Assembly (NCBI GenBank): GCA_033439765.1
Contig: JAULSN010000001.1
Span: 4,340,001-4,404,000 of the forward strand
DNA length: 64,000 nucleotides
Reading direction: 5' to 3'
From: Lasiosphaeria ovina
Lineage: Eukaryota; Ascomycota; Sordariomycetes; Sordariales; Lasiosphaeriaceae
Shown piece by piece: positions 35,157 to 46,168 of this stretch (the stretch's first letter is position 1; every line of letters begins with the position of its first letter). The notes beneath the pieces are model-generated. The model did no database searches and was not told the DNA's origin. It saw only the letters and a list, made by a program, of their open reading frames with translations. The position numbers and the translations under genes are program-made.

Positions 35157-37929
35157 ATGGTAGGCCCAAGAAACCCAGTGCGAGTCGTCCGTCACGAGAA
35201 AAAGGAATGATTCTAATATGGATAACAGGAGGCCGTACAACACTCCTCACGCGAGCGGTGGTCGCAGTCGGAGATGTGCGAAAAGTCAAGGGCGCGCGAG
35301 ACTTACTTCTCGGCCCGCACTTCAAAGAGACCGAACTCGGTGCACACCGAGTTCATGGAGTCGGACTGGGAGCAAGAGGACGAGGAAGAGGTCTACAGCG
35401 AGATTGAAGACCTGGACCCCGTCGACGATGGCGAGATCTCACCCCGCATCAGCATAGGCTCAGTGCGCTTCCCTCCCGTCTTCTTAGACTCTTAACAAGC
35501 CTCCATTTATTTGGGTTGCTAACTAGTGCGCGCAGTCCGGCCAACCAAGCATAACAACACTCTCGTCATATGACGAAATCCAAACCCCAAGGTCCTTGCA
35601 CCAGCGGGCGCCGTTCCCGTTTGAGCCATTCGAGCTAGAGTCGAAGCAAGTAGAGGGGCCGCGAGGGCCTCACCTGTTTAGGAGCTCCATGTCGTCGGCG
35701 CACTCAATTGAGTTCCAGCACGCGCTGTCGCTTTCGCCGCTCACTCCAAAAGAGCCTCGGCATCTGGACAGCCAGCTACATCATTCTGTTCATCTCACTC
35801 CTCTCCCGCAGAGAAAGAAGCGCGACACAGGGCCGTTTCGATACACGGATGAGGAACTTGACACGACGACGCTGGCCAGCTGGACTCCGGAAATGGTGGC
35901 CCAGTGGATGCTCAATGCCAACATTGAGATTATCGCCACCGACCGGTTTGTGGAGAATGACATCAACGGGGCCATCCTGATTACGCTCAAGTTCGAAGAC
36001 CTGAAGGAGCTTGGCATCAGCTCCTTTGGCGTGCGAACCAAGGTCTGGGAGGAGATCCATGCCATGAGGAACATCAGAAAGCCGGACCCTGAGCCCGAGA
36101 CGCCAATCGAGGATGAGCCTGATAGGGAGGTCAGACGGGAGTTGCGGAGGCAGGATAGCTCGGCTGACAGGCCGAAACGGCGGCCGAGCAAAGCGCCGCG
36201 CCCAAAGATCAACGACATCATCTCGCCCCTCGAGTCAGTATCCATTGTGGGAATTGAGCAGATGATGCCCAAACCCCATCACTGCTCAAAGGGCGAGAAC
36301 TGCGCCAAATGGAAGCGAAACCAGCGCATGATCGAGGCCTTCAAACAGGACCACCCCTTTGTCAACATCGAGAGCGGTCTTATCATGGTTGCCGGAGACC
36401 CCGGGAACCCGGAGACGGCTGAGGCGATCAACACGACGGATGATTTTTTCCGTCCCGTTTCAGACGCCATCCCGTCTGTGGTGGCATCGTCTGATGTTAT
36501 GGGTCCAGGCAGCCTGCCGCCTCTTCAGTATCTCCAGGAAGCAACGCTTCGGAGCATACAGTCAAGAGATCCCCAGGACAACGTGCGACAATTCCTGAAC
36601 TTCCAACACCAAGACTGCAACTCGGCCGACGTCCCTCCCACACCACCATTCGAGATCTTCCCTCATGGACCCCAGAACGTCGGGGCTGCCCAAGAGCAAC
36701 ATGCCGCAGGGCCTCAAGCTCGCCTCCGGGCTCTTCCCAAGCTCGCCATCCCCTCCCAAGCGCCAGCTTTGGGCACGCAAGAGTCGAACCTGCCATCCGC
36801 ACAACCAAGGTCGGCCCATCCAATGTCGGCCCAGCCGATGTCTGCTCATCCATACTCAGCCCGTCCCGGATCTGCTCTGATCCCTTCTTTCCGCGAGATG
36901 AGCCCGACGACCTCGGAAGAGGCAACCCCTACGGCGCCCTACCGTTTTGGAACTCCGTTTTCCGAAATGGATGTGCCCGTGACAATGACATCGATCCCTC
37001 TCATCTCCCGAGACATCTCGCAGTCGGTGCCGCCCGACATGAACTACCGCCACAACCCTGCCCCTGTCCGCTCCATGTCGAGGGCCACCACCCGCCGGCC
37101 CTCGTTCCCGGTTCTGCCCGCTCTTGATGAGAACTCCATTGTTACCCCCATCACATACAAGCCGTCGAGATCTTTTTCTGTACGGGCCGCCGCCGCCCAG
37201 CGGCCGCTACAAGCGCCGCCACGCGTACAATATCCCTGGAGCCAGTCAGATCGTACCATATTTGAGCGCGCGATTCCCCCCATGCCCGGATCGGCAGCTA
37301 ATGGCAGGTCAAACCTCAACGGTGGGCGTCTGTCACCCGGTGCCGCGCCCAAGGAGGACATGACTGGTGGTGCCGCGCTATCTTACCAAGGCCTCATGAA
37401 GAAGCGCAAGACGAAGATGCTGCGTCACGAGTGGCACGAACACTACTTCACGCTGCGCGGCACCCGCCTAGCTGTGCACAAGGACGCCGCGACCGCCACC
37501 AACAAGACACTGGAGTACATTGACATTGATGACTACGCCATCGCCTGCAGCAACATGGCGAGCTCCAAGCTCAATGCGGCCTTCAAGGCCATGCACATCC
37601 GCCGCGGGAGTGGCGATGGCGCTTCCAAGGAAGACGTGGCCGCCTTCAGTTTTCAGCTCATCCCCCAGGACGCAAAGGGCGGCGCGCGCTTGCGCAAACG
37701 CGAGAGCGCCCTCCCGAGCATCTTGGGCGGTGGCAATAGCAGCGCCAACGCCTCGTCAACCAGCTTGCCTGGCCCCGAGGGCGCAGCAAACGGCACTGGC
37801 AAGACGCACCACTTCGCCGTCAAGAACCGCGATGAGCGCATCGACTGGATGCGCGAGCTCATGCTCGCCAAGGCTCTGAAGCAAAAGGGCGAAGGCTTTG
37901 AGGTCAGCGTGAACGGCAACATGATCTGA
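35157..37929 (+). CDS. SAM and PH domain polarity protein (Boi/Pob1-like)
   Basis: Proposed exons: 35157-35159 (start codon only), 35229-35462 and 35536-37929, 2631 nt, 876 residues. The N-terminus contains ETYFSARTSKRPNSVHTEF and an acidic stretch, then SSYDEIQTP. A SAM domain lies at about 190-257 (LASWTPEMVAQWMLNANIEI to WEEIHAMR). A long Ser/Pro/Ala-rich linker follows, with a tandem of HPMSAQPMSA-type units near residue 420. The PH domain is at about 696-865 (GLMKKRKTKMLRHEWHEHYF, FAVKNRDERIDWMRELM), with a low-complexity insert. Boi1/2 and Pob1 act at sites of polarised growth with Cdc42, formins and the exocyst; unlike them no SH3 domain is seen here. The ATG sits in a good context (TCAAAAATGG) and is followed at once by a GTAGGC donor; the acceptor at 35228 keeps the frame. 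Confidence 0.85.
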
Positions 37930-40145
37930 ACATGTGCACTGTCTCGCATCATCATCCCAATTTTAACTTGGATACAATACATCGGATCTATTTATCCCTT
38001 TTTTGTCATTTTCCTTTCCTTCGATGATACCTTGGGCACCAATTGTCCTCTTTCTTCTTCCCTCTCCTGACTTTACCCCCACTCTTCCCGCGGCGATATC
38101 AATCAAGCCTGGCATTGGCGGTGGCGTTTTTTGTTTCTTTTCTTGGCGAGGTTGGTATCATGGTTTGAACGACCTGGTGAATTTTTTGGCGGGAATTTAC
38201 CTCTTTTTTCCTTTTTGGGGGACTATGGGACTAGCTGTTAGATGCAAGAAAAGGTCGAGACATATGGCAACATATATTACATTCCTTCCTCAGGATGCTC
38301 GCAAGATGGCAGGTGCCTGGTATACTTGGTTTGGCGGTTCAGTACGGTTATTAAGTGGAGAAGCCCGTTATTGGGGGAGGGTGGCTGGCTAAGGTAGTTT
38401 TAGTTTATAATGAACAAGTACATTGAGCTATAGTTGGTTGTGTTCGCTCAGTGTCCTTGTCTCGTCAACTGTGATGTGACTGATATCTACGTGAGTCGTG
38501 ATTGAGATTTACGTGAGTCATGGGGCGAGTTGGAGTTCGCCCAGTTCATTACTTCTCATCGATTCTTCTAGATCTGCGGAATATATTGAGTCACAACCAG
38601 TTTTCCTCGAGGCGTATTGTGTAGCCGCATATTTTGTATCTGATTAATCTTCACAGCGGCTCCATATCGCCTCATAGGTCCAAGATTACACTGCTGGTTG
38701 TTGATACTGTGAGACGATACTATCTCATCTCAAATCAATGTCACAAGCCAATCACCCTACAATGAAGCCGTAGCCAAGTTACCTAGACTGAGGATATCAA
38801 TGATATTCAGCGTTCACTGGGCATCTTATTAAATTTTTTGTGTGGCATCTCAAATCTGAATGTCTTTCGAGTTTCCCACGTTCAACAGAGTGGATAGCTC
38901 GGCGCGGAATGAAAACGAAAACCATGCTGATTAATTACCTTGGGCAGCATTTGTTTTTCGGGTTCTTCTCTTTGAGTAGTTGATAGGAGTTGCCGTGAGC
39001 GATCTAGGTGGTTAGACTCATTTCTGCCCGGTGATGGCATGTCGTTATAATTGAATTAATTAGACGCCGAGAACGCTCACGATAATTCAACCTGGGTGGT
39101 ATTTCTCTTGACTTGTTCTTCGGTCTCTGTCTTTCCGATCTTCTCAATATGAATCCCTTTTGATTCTATAAGTGCATATATTGTGTGCTCGGTCGATATC
39201 TCGTATAATTCAGGTGGTGTCATCTGATGTTCTCAGTCAAGGCACCGTCAATGATTATAACTGCTTAGGTACCTAATTACCTGAGGCAAATAAGCTAATC
39301 AGCTCAGGCATATGAGGTACACGCCTGTATGTTATAACTTGAATGTTGTAGAATTAGCGGGTTGTTAGATAGCGTGCTTTGAGAGTTGCTAGTATGGGTA
39401 TTCTTGAGCTGAGGGAGACTAAGTCGTTCGTTGATTAGAACTTAAGTTTTAATTCCCGAAGGCAGAATACGGAAGTCATGGCGTGCGAGGCACCCTAGTC
39501 ATACATACTTTAAAGCATATCTCCAGCTGTGATAGGACGATAATCGGCAAAAATCTTGGGTTTCATACTAAATACGTAAAGAGAAGCCAGCCCGTTGCTG
39601 CTGAATCTCATCGTCTTCACCCAACTATACATCAGCTTTAACTCATACAGCCATCACGAATTGGAAGAACTGCTCGGTTTTTTTGCTTAAACCTAATTTA
39701 CTGGTTGTGGGTATGTGGCTCATGTGAGATGGAACCACAGAGATAGGATGAGACGAATAACGAAGGAAATATCCCAGCAATAATGACTTTCTTGGCCCCT
39801 TTCAGAGACAATTAATGCCCTGTCATAGAGTTGCATTGTAGACTCTACCCGGGTAACCGGGTCGAGCAGAAAAGGCGCGCCTCTACTAACAGCTTGGAGA
39901 CCCTCTCAGACAAAGAGTGAACTGAAGGCCAAGTAAGGCAACCACTCAGGTGGAGGACTGAGTTGTTTCAATTATATTTTGCTCGAGTATGCTATACACA
40001 TAAGTACCTTTTTTACATGGTGTCCACCTCCTCTAGACTTCGCAATGTAGCATTTCTTGCTCCATTCTATCTTACAACTCCAAGATTTTGCCGGGGCAGA
40101 CTCTAGCGAAACAACCCGAGTCAAGACTCTAAACCTCAACCTTGA
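37930..40145. other. AT-rich intergenic region
   Basis: About 2.2 kb between the SAM-PH gene and the mitoribosomal gene, which converge on it. From about 38.4 kb onward the DNA is clearly AT-rich and stop-dense in all frames, with no frame long enough to score. It could be a decayed repeat, but no recognisable element ends or proteins are visible. Confidence 0.5.
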
Positions 40146-41128
40146 CTACGCGCCCTTCATACCTAGCCTTGAGATGTCGGCCACGTCCTCCACCTTTTGC
40201 CAGTCGATCTTGTTCCACCAGCGCTCGTAAAAGGCCAGCTTGCCCTTGTCGGGCGAGCCGTTGCCGCCAAAGCCGTAGTCCGGCAGCCACACGTGTTCCC
40301 ACGTGTTCAAGCAGAGGATGGGTATCACGTTGATGCCGCCTGGGGATAACATGATCTTCTTCGAGGCCTCTGAAGCCCGGTTGCCAATACCAAATGCCGT
40401 GTTTTGCAGGAACTTGCGCCCCGCGAGGAGACCCTGCTCCGACTGGCCCACGGCCGTGTTCATGTCCATGTCCTGGCGGCGCCAGTGGGCGTTGGGGTAG
40501 GGCGAGCCGGCTAGGTAGGTTGTGAGCACCTGGAAGGCGGTGGGCATGCCCTGGAGCGGGACCTTGACGAGCCAGACGAAGCCCGGGCCGAACATGGCGT
40601 CGGCCGTGTATATCATCTCGCGCCGGAGCGTCTCGATGGACATGAAGGTCTTCTCGAGGCTCGTCTTCAGGAGTTCGCTCATTTCGGTCGGCTCGGGCGA
40701 CAGCTGCTTGAAGAAGAAGTGGTTGTTGTGGGCCATGCTGGCATGGTTGAAGACGACGGCGTTTTCGGGGTCGCGCGACGACTCGATCACGACCGACTTT
40801 ATGTCTTGGTTTGCCCAGTTTGTCTCTGGAGAACTTGTCAGCCAGCCCAGTCGTTTCCGTCTGTGATTCGATGGGGAGAGAGAAGCAATCAAGACGTACC
40901 GCTGGTGGCCTGGTTTAGCTTCTCGAGAATGACAGTCTGGTACTCTGTCCACGCGATCTTCATGGCGGCGGGGGAGAGGAGGCCCGGGAGGCCTGGGAGG
41001 TGGTTGTAGTCGAGCTTGGGTACCCTGTGCATCGACCTCCGAAACGTCAGGGACAGAGACGCCGCCGACGGCACCGGCGCCTGGCCGAGCTGCGGTATCC
41101 GTGGTATTCTTAACCTGGGGCGTATCAT
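40146..41128 (-). CDS. Mitochondrial small-subunit ribosomal protein mS42/mS43 (SOD-like fold)
   Basis: Two exons (41128-40900 and 40825-40146) give 909 nt, 302 residues. The N-terminus (MIRPRLRIPRIPQLGQAP) is basic and Ser/Ala-rich, a plausible mitochondrial presequence. The body follows the Fe/Mn superoxide dismutase fold: HRVPKLDYNHLPGLPGLLS, VVFNHASMAHNNHFFFKQLS, FGPGFVWLVKV, LCLNTWEHVWLPDYGFGG and YERWWNKIDWQKV. Fungal Rsm26 and Mrp1 are SOD-derived structural proteins of the 37S mitoribosome; I cannot decide between them. Some metal-ligand positions seem retained (NHASMAHN, WEHVW), so a true SOD was considered, but the spacing, inserts and presequence fit the ribosomal paralogue better. 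It is divergent from the V-ATPase H gene. Confidence 0.82.
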
Positions 41129-41767
41129 CTTGTCCGGCTCGGCGAAGGATGTGGGCGAGCGAGTCTCTGTTGCGTCGTTCAATCCGTCAGTCAAGCAATG
41201 CGACGCGCGACCTCAACTTTTTTTTACGGGGCTAAAGCCGAAAGAAAGCTTTGGGGGTAGATTCGCGCCTAACAATTGAGGCAGCAAACCACATTCCCAA
41301 ATAAGTTCGTAGCTAAAGATCTCCGTACCTATGACCCTAACCCTGGTTGTCCAAGCAGGCCCACCTTCACTTCCAGATTGCTTCTGTTCTAACTTCTGAG
41401 TGCTCGTAGCTAGGAAGTGAAGCCAAGTTTCAAGGAGAAACTTATTTGGAGAGTATTCTGACAGCACTGGCTTCCGCCCTGCTTGTCATCTTTGCTTTAT
41501 TCCCTGAAGTGCAAGAGAGCAGTTTGGTTTGTTGGCAATTTGTCTGTGCCGTTTACGACTTACGTCAATTCGGACTTGGTAGACGCAGAAGGTAAGGTAT
41601 AGTACCTTACCTACCCTACCAAGCAGTAGTGACAAGCGCGCGGCCAAGCAAAGGCGAAGCTCCAACCTCCAACCCGAGACTACTTGTACGTAAACCACGC
41701 AAGAGCTTCTGCGTCGAGTCTCGAGCACACTGAGCGCGCGCGCCCAACTAGGTTGAGCTTTTGCATC
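41129..41767. promoter_or_regulatory. Bidirectional promoter with GGTAAGGTA palindrome
   Basis: This 639-bp gap separates the starts of the mitoribosomal gene (leftward) and the V-ATPase H gene (rightward). At 41592-41612 it contains a perfect inverted repeat with 9-bp arms (GGTAAGGTA, spacer TAG, TACCTTACC), followed by CTACCCTACC. I infer a shared control region; no factor is assigned to the palindrome. Confidence 0.45.
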
Positions 41768-43379
41768 ATGTCGCTCGACCCGCCGACATACCTCGCATCG
41801 CTGCAAAGCAACATCCGCCAACGGCCCATCCCGTGGGACGGTGCAGTGCGCGCGGGAACCCTGACCGAGGACCAACTCGCCCGCATCCGCGCCGTCGACA
41901 AGGTCAAGAAGGACGCCCGCAAACAGACGGTCGAGGCCGACCTCGATGGCTACCGCCTTCTGTTCGTCGGCGGTCCGGGCACCAAGAGCGTGCTCGAGCT
42001 GGCTGCCAAGCACCAGAACGTAGTGCAGTACATCCTCGTCCTCCTGACGGACCTGCTCGACAGTACGTCCACGGCGCCTTCCTGATTCCATCCACCCCCT
42101 TCGGTTCTGCCTGCCCGCCATTCTTCGCTGTCTTGCAGTCTGCTGACATCTGTGCGCTCTCCCATTGCAGCCATCCCCGCCCTCTCCAAGGCGCTCCTCA
42201 AATCTGGCGATCCCTATCGGCACTTCCTGCCTCTTCTTGCCCACTCCTCAAACACCGACGACCCAATCCCGCTTATAACCTCGACTGTCCTCGTTAGCCT
42301 CATGGCCGGCTCTAGAGACGAGTCTGCCGCCACGGTGGACAAGGCGCAGCCCCTAGTCTTCAGCTACCTCGCTTCCCTGACCAAGAACTCGGATGCCGGA
42401 CTACAGGATATCGGCGTGCAAGAATATTCGGCCTTGCTCTACGCTCGCTCAACCCGGAAGCAGTTCTGGAGTCAAAGAAGTGAGACGGTTGCCCCCCTGA
42501 TCGACATCCTGCGAGCCGCCGCTGGCGTTCGGGAGAACGATGCGTCGGCCAGTTTGTGGAGCGGCGCCACGGGCAACGCCAGGAGCGGCTTCGAGGGCTC
42601 GCTCGGCGGCGGCGTGGGGCTCCAGCTGCTCTACCATGTGCTGCTAGTCATGTGGCAGCTCAGCTTCGAGGCTGCCGACGTAGGCGACGAGCTGAATAGG
42701 TACGTCACCCCCTCGGGTCTGCATATGCAGACACGGTCCGCAGCAAGGAGTGCTAATGCGTTGCAGTGAATACGATATTGTCCTGCTCTACACACAGCTC
42801 CTCCGGCTCTCGCCCAAGGAAAAGACTACGCGTCTCCTCATCTCAACGCTGTACAACCTACTGGTAGCCAACCAGAACACACTCCTCCCCACAGCAGTGC
42901 TCGCCCGCCTTCCCTCGCTCCTCCAGAACGTAGGCGGCAGGCAACTCGCCGACCCTGACCTGCAAGAAGACCTGGCTAAGCTGCGCGAGCTTCTTGAAGA
43001 GTACACCAAGACCAAGACGACGTTTGACGAATATGTGGGCGAGGTGAATTCGGGTCACCTGCGGTGGTCGCCACCCCACCGCAACGCAGTGTTCTGGGCC
43101 GAGAACGCGCGCAAGATCCTCGACCACGACAACGGCGACCTCGTGCGCAAGCTGGCGCAAATCATGGACAAGCCGTGGGACAACGACAAGGCGGTGCTGG
43201 CGATTGCGTGCAACGATATTGGCTGCCTTGTGCGCGAAGTGCCCGAGAGGAGGAGCCAGCTGGAAAAGATTGGGCTCAAGAAGAGGGTCATGGAGCTCAT
43301 GGGCGAGGGCGACGAGAACGTGCGATGGGAGAGTCTTCGGGCGCTTGGCGGCTGGCTGCAGTATAGCTTTGATAAGTGA
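41768..43379 (+). CDS. vma13: V-type proton ATPase subunit H (Vma13)
   Basis: Three exons (41768-42062, 42171-42699, 42767-43379) give 1437 nt, 478 residues, the same length as yeast Vma13. The N-terminal armadillo-like helices include YLASLQSNIRQRPIPWDG, the middle LLYHVLLVMWQLSFEAADVG, and the conserved C-terminal domain has LRWSPPHRNAVFWAENARKI, DNDKAVLAIACNDIGCLVRE and ENVRWESLRALGGWLQYSF. Subunit H joins V1 to Vo, is needed for proton pumping and silences the free V1 sector. All splice joins are canonical and restore family sequence (LLD-TIPALSKALL; DELN-SEYDIVLLY). The assignment is unambiguous. Confidence 0.96.
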
Positions 43380-44027
43380 ATGCTGCCCGGGCAGTAAGTC
43401 AGGTAGCTTTGGCGGCCAGGAAGCATGGTATTAGTTAGGCTTTGGGTCCCCTTACGGGGGAATGTTTTCATGTTTGCGAAGCTTGGGTTTTTAACGGCTC
43501 GTGCGGCCGGCTGTAGTCATAGCTTGGAGAGAAGGGAAAGGCTTTTTAGATTGGCTTAACGGTTCCCGTCGATGCACCCTGTCGGTGGGTGCTGGGTAGT
43601 ATACAAGCATAAATGTCCTTTATTTTTGTTGGCCTGGTAGGCATTGTTTACAAGTATTCATGATATGATATGAGCTTTGAACGATTTCCCCTAGCGGCTT
43701 GCGTCTACCTAAGTTCATGCTGCTCTCTGATTTGTATTGCCGCAAGAAAGTCACAAATATACCTTGATACCACTAGCTTCCCCCCCCTGTGCTCTCTTAT
43801 CTTGTCCTTATCGGAGCTTCCCCCGCCATTACCAAGTCCCCCGTTGACATCACATCCGTCCTCGCCCAAAGCATCATCCCTAGAAATAAACCACAAGTTG
43901 CTATCACCTGCTACCGCAAGGCCGTCTGTCATACCCGCTTGAATCTCTTTGGGAACCGGCTGCTGAACCGGGCCAATTGGCCATCTCGTGTTATAAACAA
44001 AGAACTGAGAGAGGCGCTGTAGCGGCA

Positions 44028-45013
44028 ATGGTCCAGCGAGTGAGTTACAATATCATGCCTTGCATTGCTTTAAGTCTACGAACATACCAGCTCCCTAGCC
44101 CAGCTTGAAGAGTGATTGGCTGATCATCTGTCCGGCTGGCTTCTTCTGCTCATAAAGGTGTACTTTCTTGCCCATGGCGGCAGGGTTCAAGGTTCGCTGT
44201 CCGCCTCTCTTAATCGTATACACCGTCAATGTCAATGTCAATGTCAATGTCGACGTGGTGTTGGTGTTTTACTGCAATTCAACTCGGCCTGTCTCCATTC
44301 GGCTAATAATATATGATGGCGGTTTGCATGGGCGATAGGGGTTGGTTTCCGGTAGGTGTTGAGATGTTTGCGCTTGCTCACTGGAAAGCCCCCCCTTTTC
44401 CACCCGCTTGCAACCTGTTCCCACACCACAACGACCATTTAAACAAATTTGGGCTGCCTGTGCTTGGGAAATATCTTCTCCCTTGGCATGAGAGTATATA
44501 CACACATATATGACTTGCCGTGGCCAGTCACATCTTTCTCTATACATAGTTACCCGCCCGCTCTACTCACTCATCCTACCAAATGGCTTGCGCTGACACG
44601 ATGCCCTCCGCTCAACAGATACTTCACCAGAAAGCGAGCCGTGGAGTACGACCTCACCGGCTGGGTGCGCAACACCGATAACAACAAGGTATTGTACATT
44701 ACATACCAAAACCATAACTTAACTTTTCACTCTGAATCTATCCCCACTGCATACCCCTCGGTCTCCATCTTGGGCAGACAAATCTGCTTGGCCTAGGCAA
44801 CAATACAGGAGAGGACAGGACCATCGCTGATCGTATGGGTAAAAAAACACCCCGAGCTTACAGGTCGAGGGCGAGGCCCAGGGCGCAGAGGACGCCATTA
44901 GCAGCTTCCTCAAGGACGTCGACAACGGGCCCAGCCATGCTCACGTCGTGAGGCTGGACAGGGAGGAGCGCGACGTGGTCGAGGACGAGGCGGGTTTCGA
45001 GGTGCGCCGCTGA
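44028..45013 (+). CDS. Acylphosphatase with micro-exons
   Basis: Five coding exons (44028-44039, 44158-44191, 44339-44351, 44619-44688, 44864-45013) total 279 nt and give 92 residues, the normal acylphosphatase length. The joined sequence reads MVQRVYFLAHGGRVQGVGFR then YFTRKRAVEYDLTGWVRN, with catalytic Arg20 in the phosphate loop and Asn38 in WVRN, and ends SHAHVVRL, DVVEDEAGFEVRR. The enzyme hydrolyses acylphosphates such as 1,3-bisphosphoglycerate and carbamoyl phosphate in the cytosol. The third exon is only 13 nt, flanked by GATAG and GTAGGT, and supplies GVGF of the active-site loop. All four introns begin GT and end AG. The second intron carries a GTCAAT hexamer repeat (44225-44250). 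Confidence 0.9.
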
Positions 45014-46168
45014 GTGCGAGCTGGATACAGTGCCGATGGCGGTTAAGCTGTTGGGTTCAGAGCAAGGCTGCCATTCTTTTTTTCTTGTTTTGGGCAGGGA
45101 GTTGTCGCCCTGAGGTAAAAAGGGAGCGTTGCCAAAGCACGAATGCCACTCCTCCCGCTGTGTGGGATACGTAGGGTGAGAGTGACCCGCGACGACTTGT
45201 AGAATCAGACAAAAAGAAAGAAAAAAACATATGCCTAAACAATGCCGCCTAGTAAAGACTCGGAACTGCTAGTCGAGAAGAAAATAAACCACATAGTTTA
45301 TGTTGTTGGTGGTTTGACCCCTTTTATTCCCCCATCTTGTGAGTTAACACCGCACCCAAGACGAATATACAGAACGACAACACACAATGTGAACAAACCC
45401 GACAGACAGCAGGCAAACAAGTAATACATGGACATGTTTTACTTCGCTTTTCCAGGAACAACTTCCACTGTTAGATCTATTAACAAGAAACAGAGCATAA
45501 AACGAAACGCTAGCTGTTTGTGTAGATATGTGACATGTAAGTATGTATGTAAGGCTCAGCACATGCAACTAGCCCCCCTCTCCACCAGTTTACCTCAGGA
45601 AGGTACTTCCAACCCCTCCGTTTCCCTCATCCAACCAAGAGAAGAAAAACAAAACAAAACAAAACTCCCCATATCCGATGACTTGAAACCATGATCCTAA
45701 AAAATGAAAGAATAAGAATAAAACTTCCCCTCCCAATCATCAAAAAAGGGAAGGGAAAGGGGCAACTCAGTTAGTACTAAATACACAAAACCAACATCAA
45801 CCAAACCCCTTCCACCTCGAATGACCAAAGCGGTTATTAATACATTTTCCCTTTTATCCGTGTTGGCATTTTGGGGATTTCCTACAAAACAGTTGCAGGA
45901 GAAGAAAAAAAGGGGAGGGGAATGACGGTAATCTATCAACACCCCTACGCAAAGCCCTTAAAACGTCCCAAGGTAGGTAGGCAGGAGGTAGTGGAGCTGC
46001 GATGTCGTGCTCCAGCGTGATTAAAATACCTACAGGCACGATGCGACACGACACGATCGACACGACACGACACGCCATTCCATGCAATTAAAAACATCCA
46101 ACCCCCTTTCCTCCCCAAAAAGCAGCTCCCCCCCACCCCACCCCAGTGTTCGTCCCGGCTTCATTCCT
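45014..46168. other. Intergenic region between convergent genes
   Basis: It holds the 3' UTRs of acylphosphatase and the DUF726 gene. A-rich and C/A-rich runs occur throughout (for example near 45640-45700). A tandem of GACACGA-type units lies near 46045-46075. No gene is supported. Confidence 0.5.

Noticed and set aside
40146..41128. Genuine mitochondrial manganese superoxide dismutase
   Set aside because: The length (302 residues), inserts and divergence around the metal site fit the SOD-derived mitoribosomal proteins better.
41486..42244. Minus-strand open frame of about 250 codons over the V-ATPase H start
   Set aside because: It lies antisense to certain V-ATPase H coding sequence and its translation is Arg/Gly/Val-rich with no family features.
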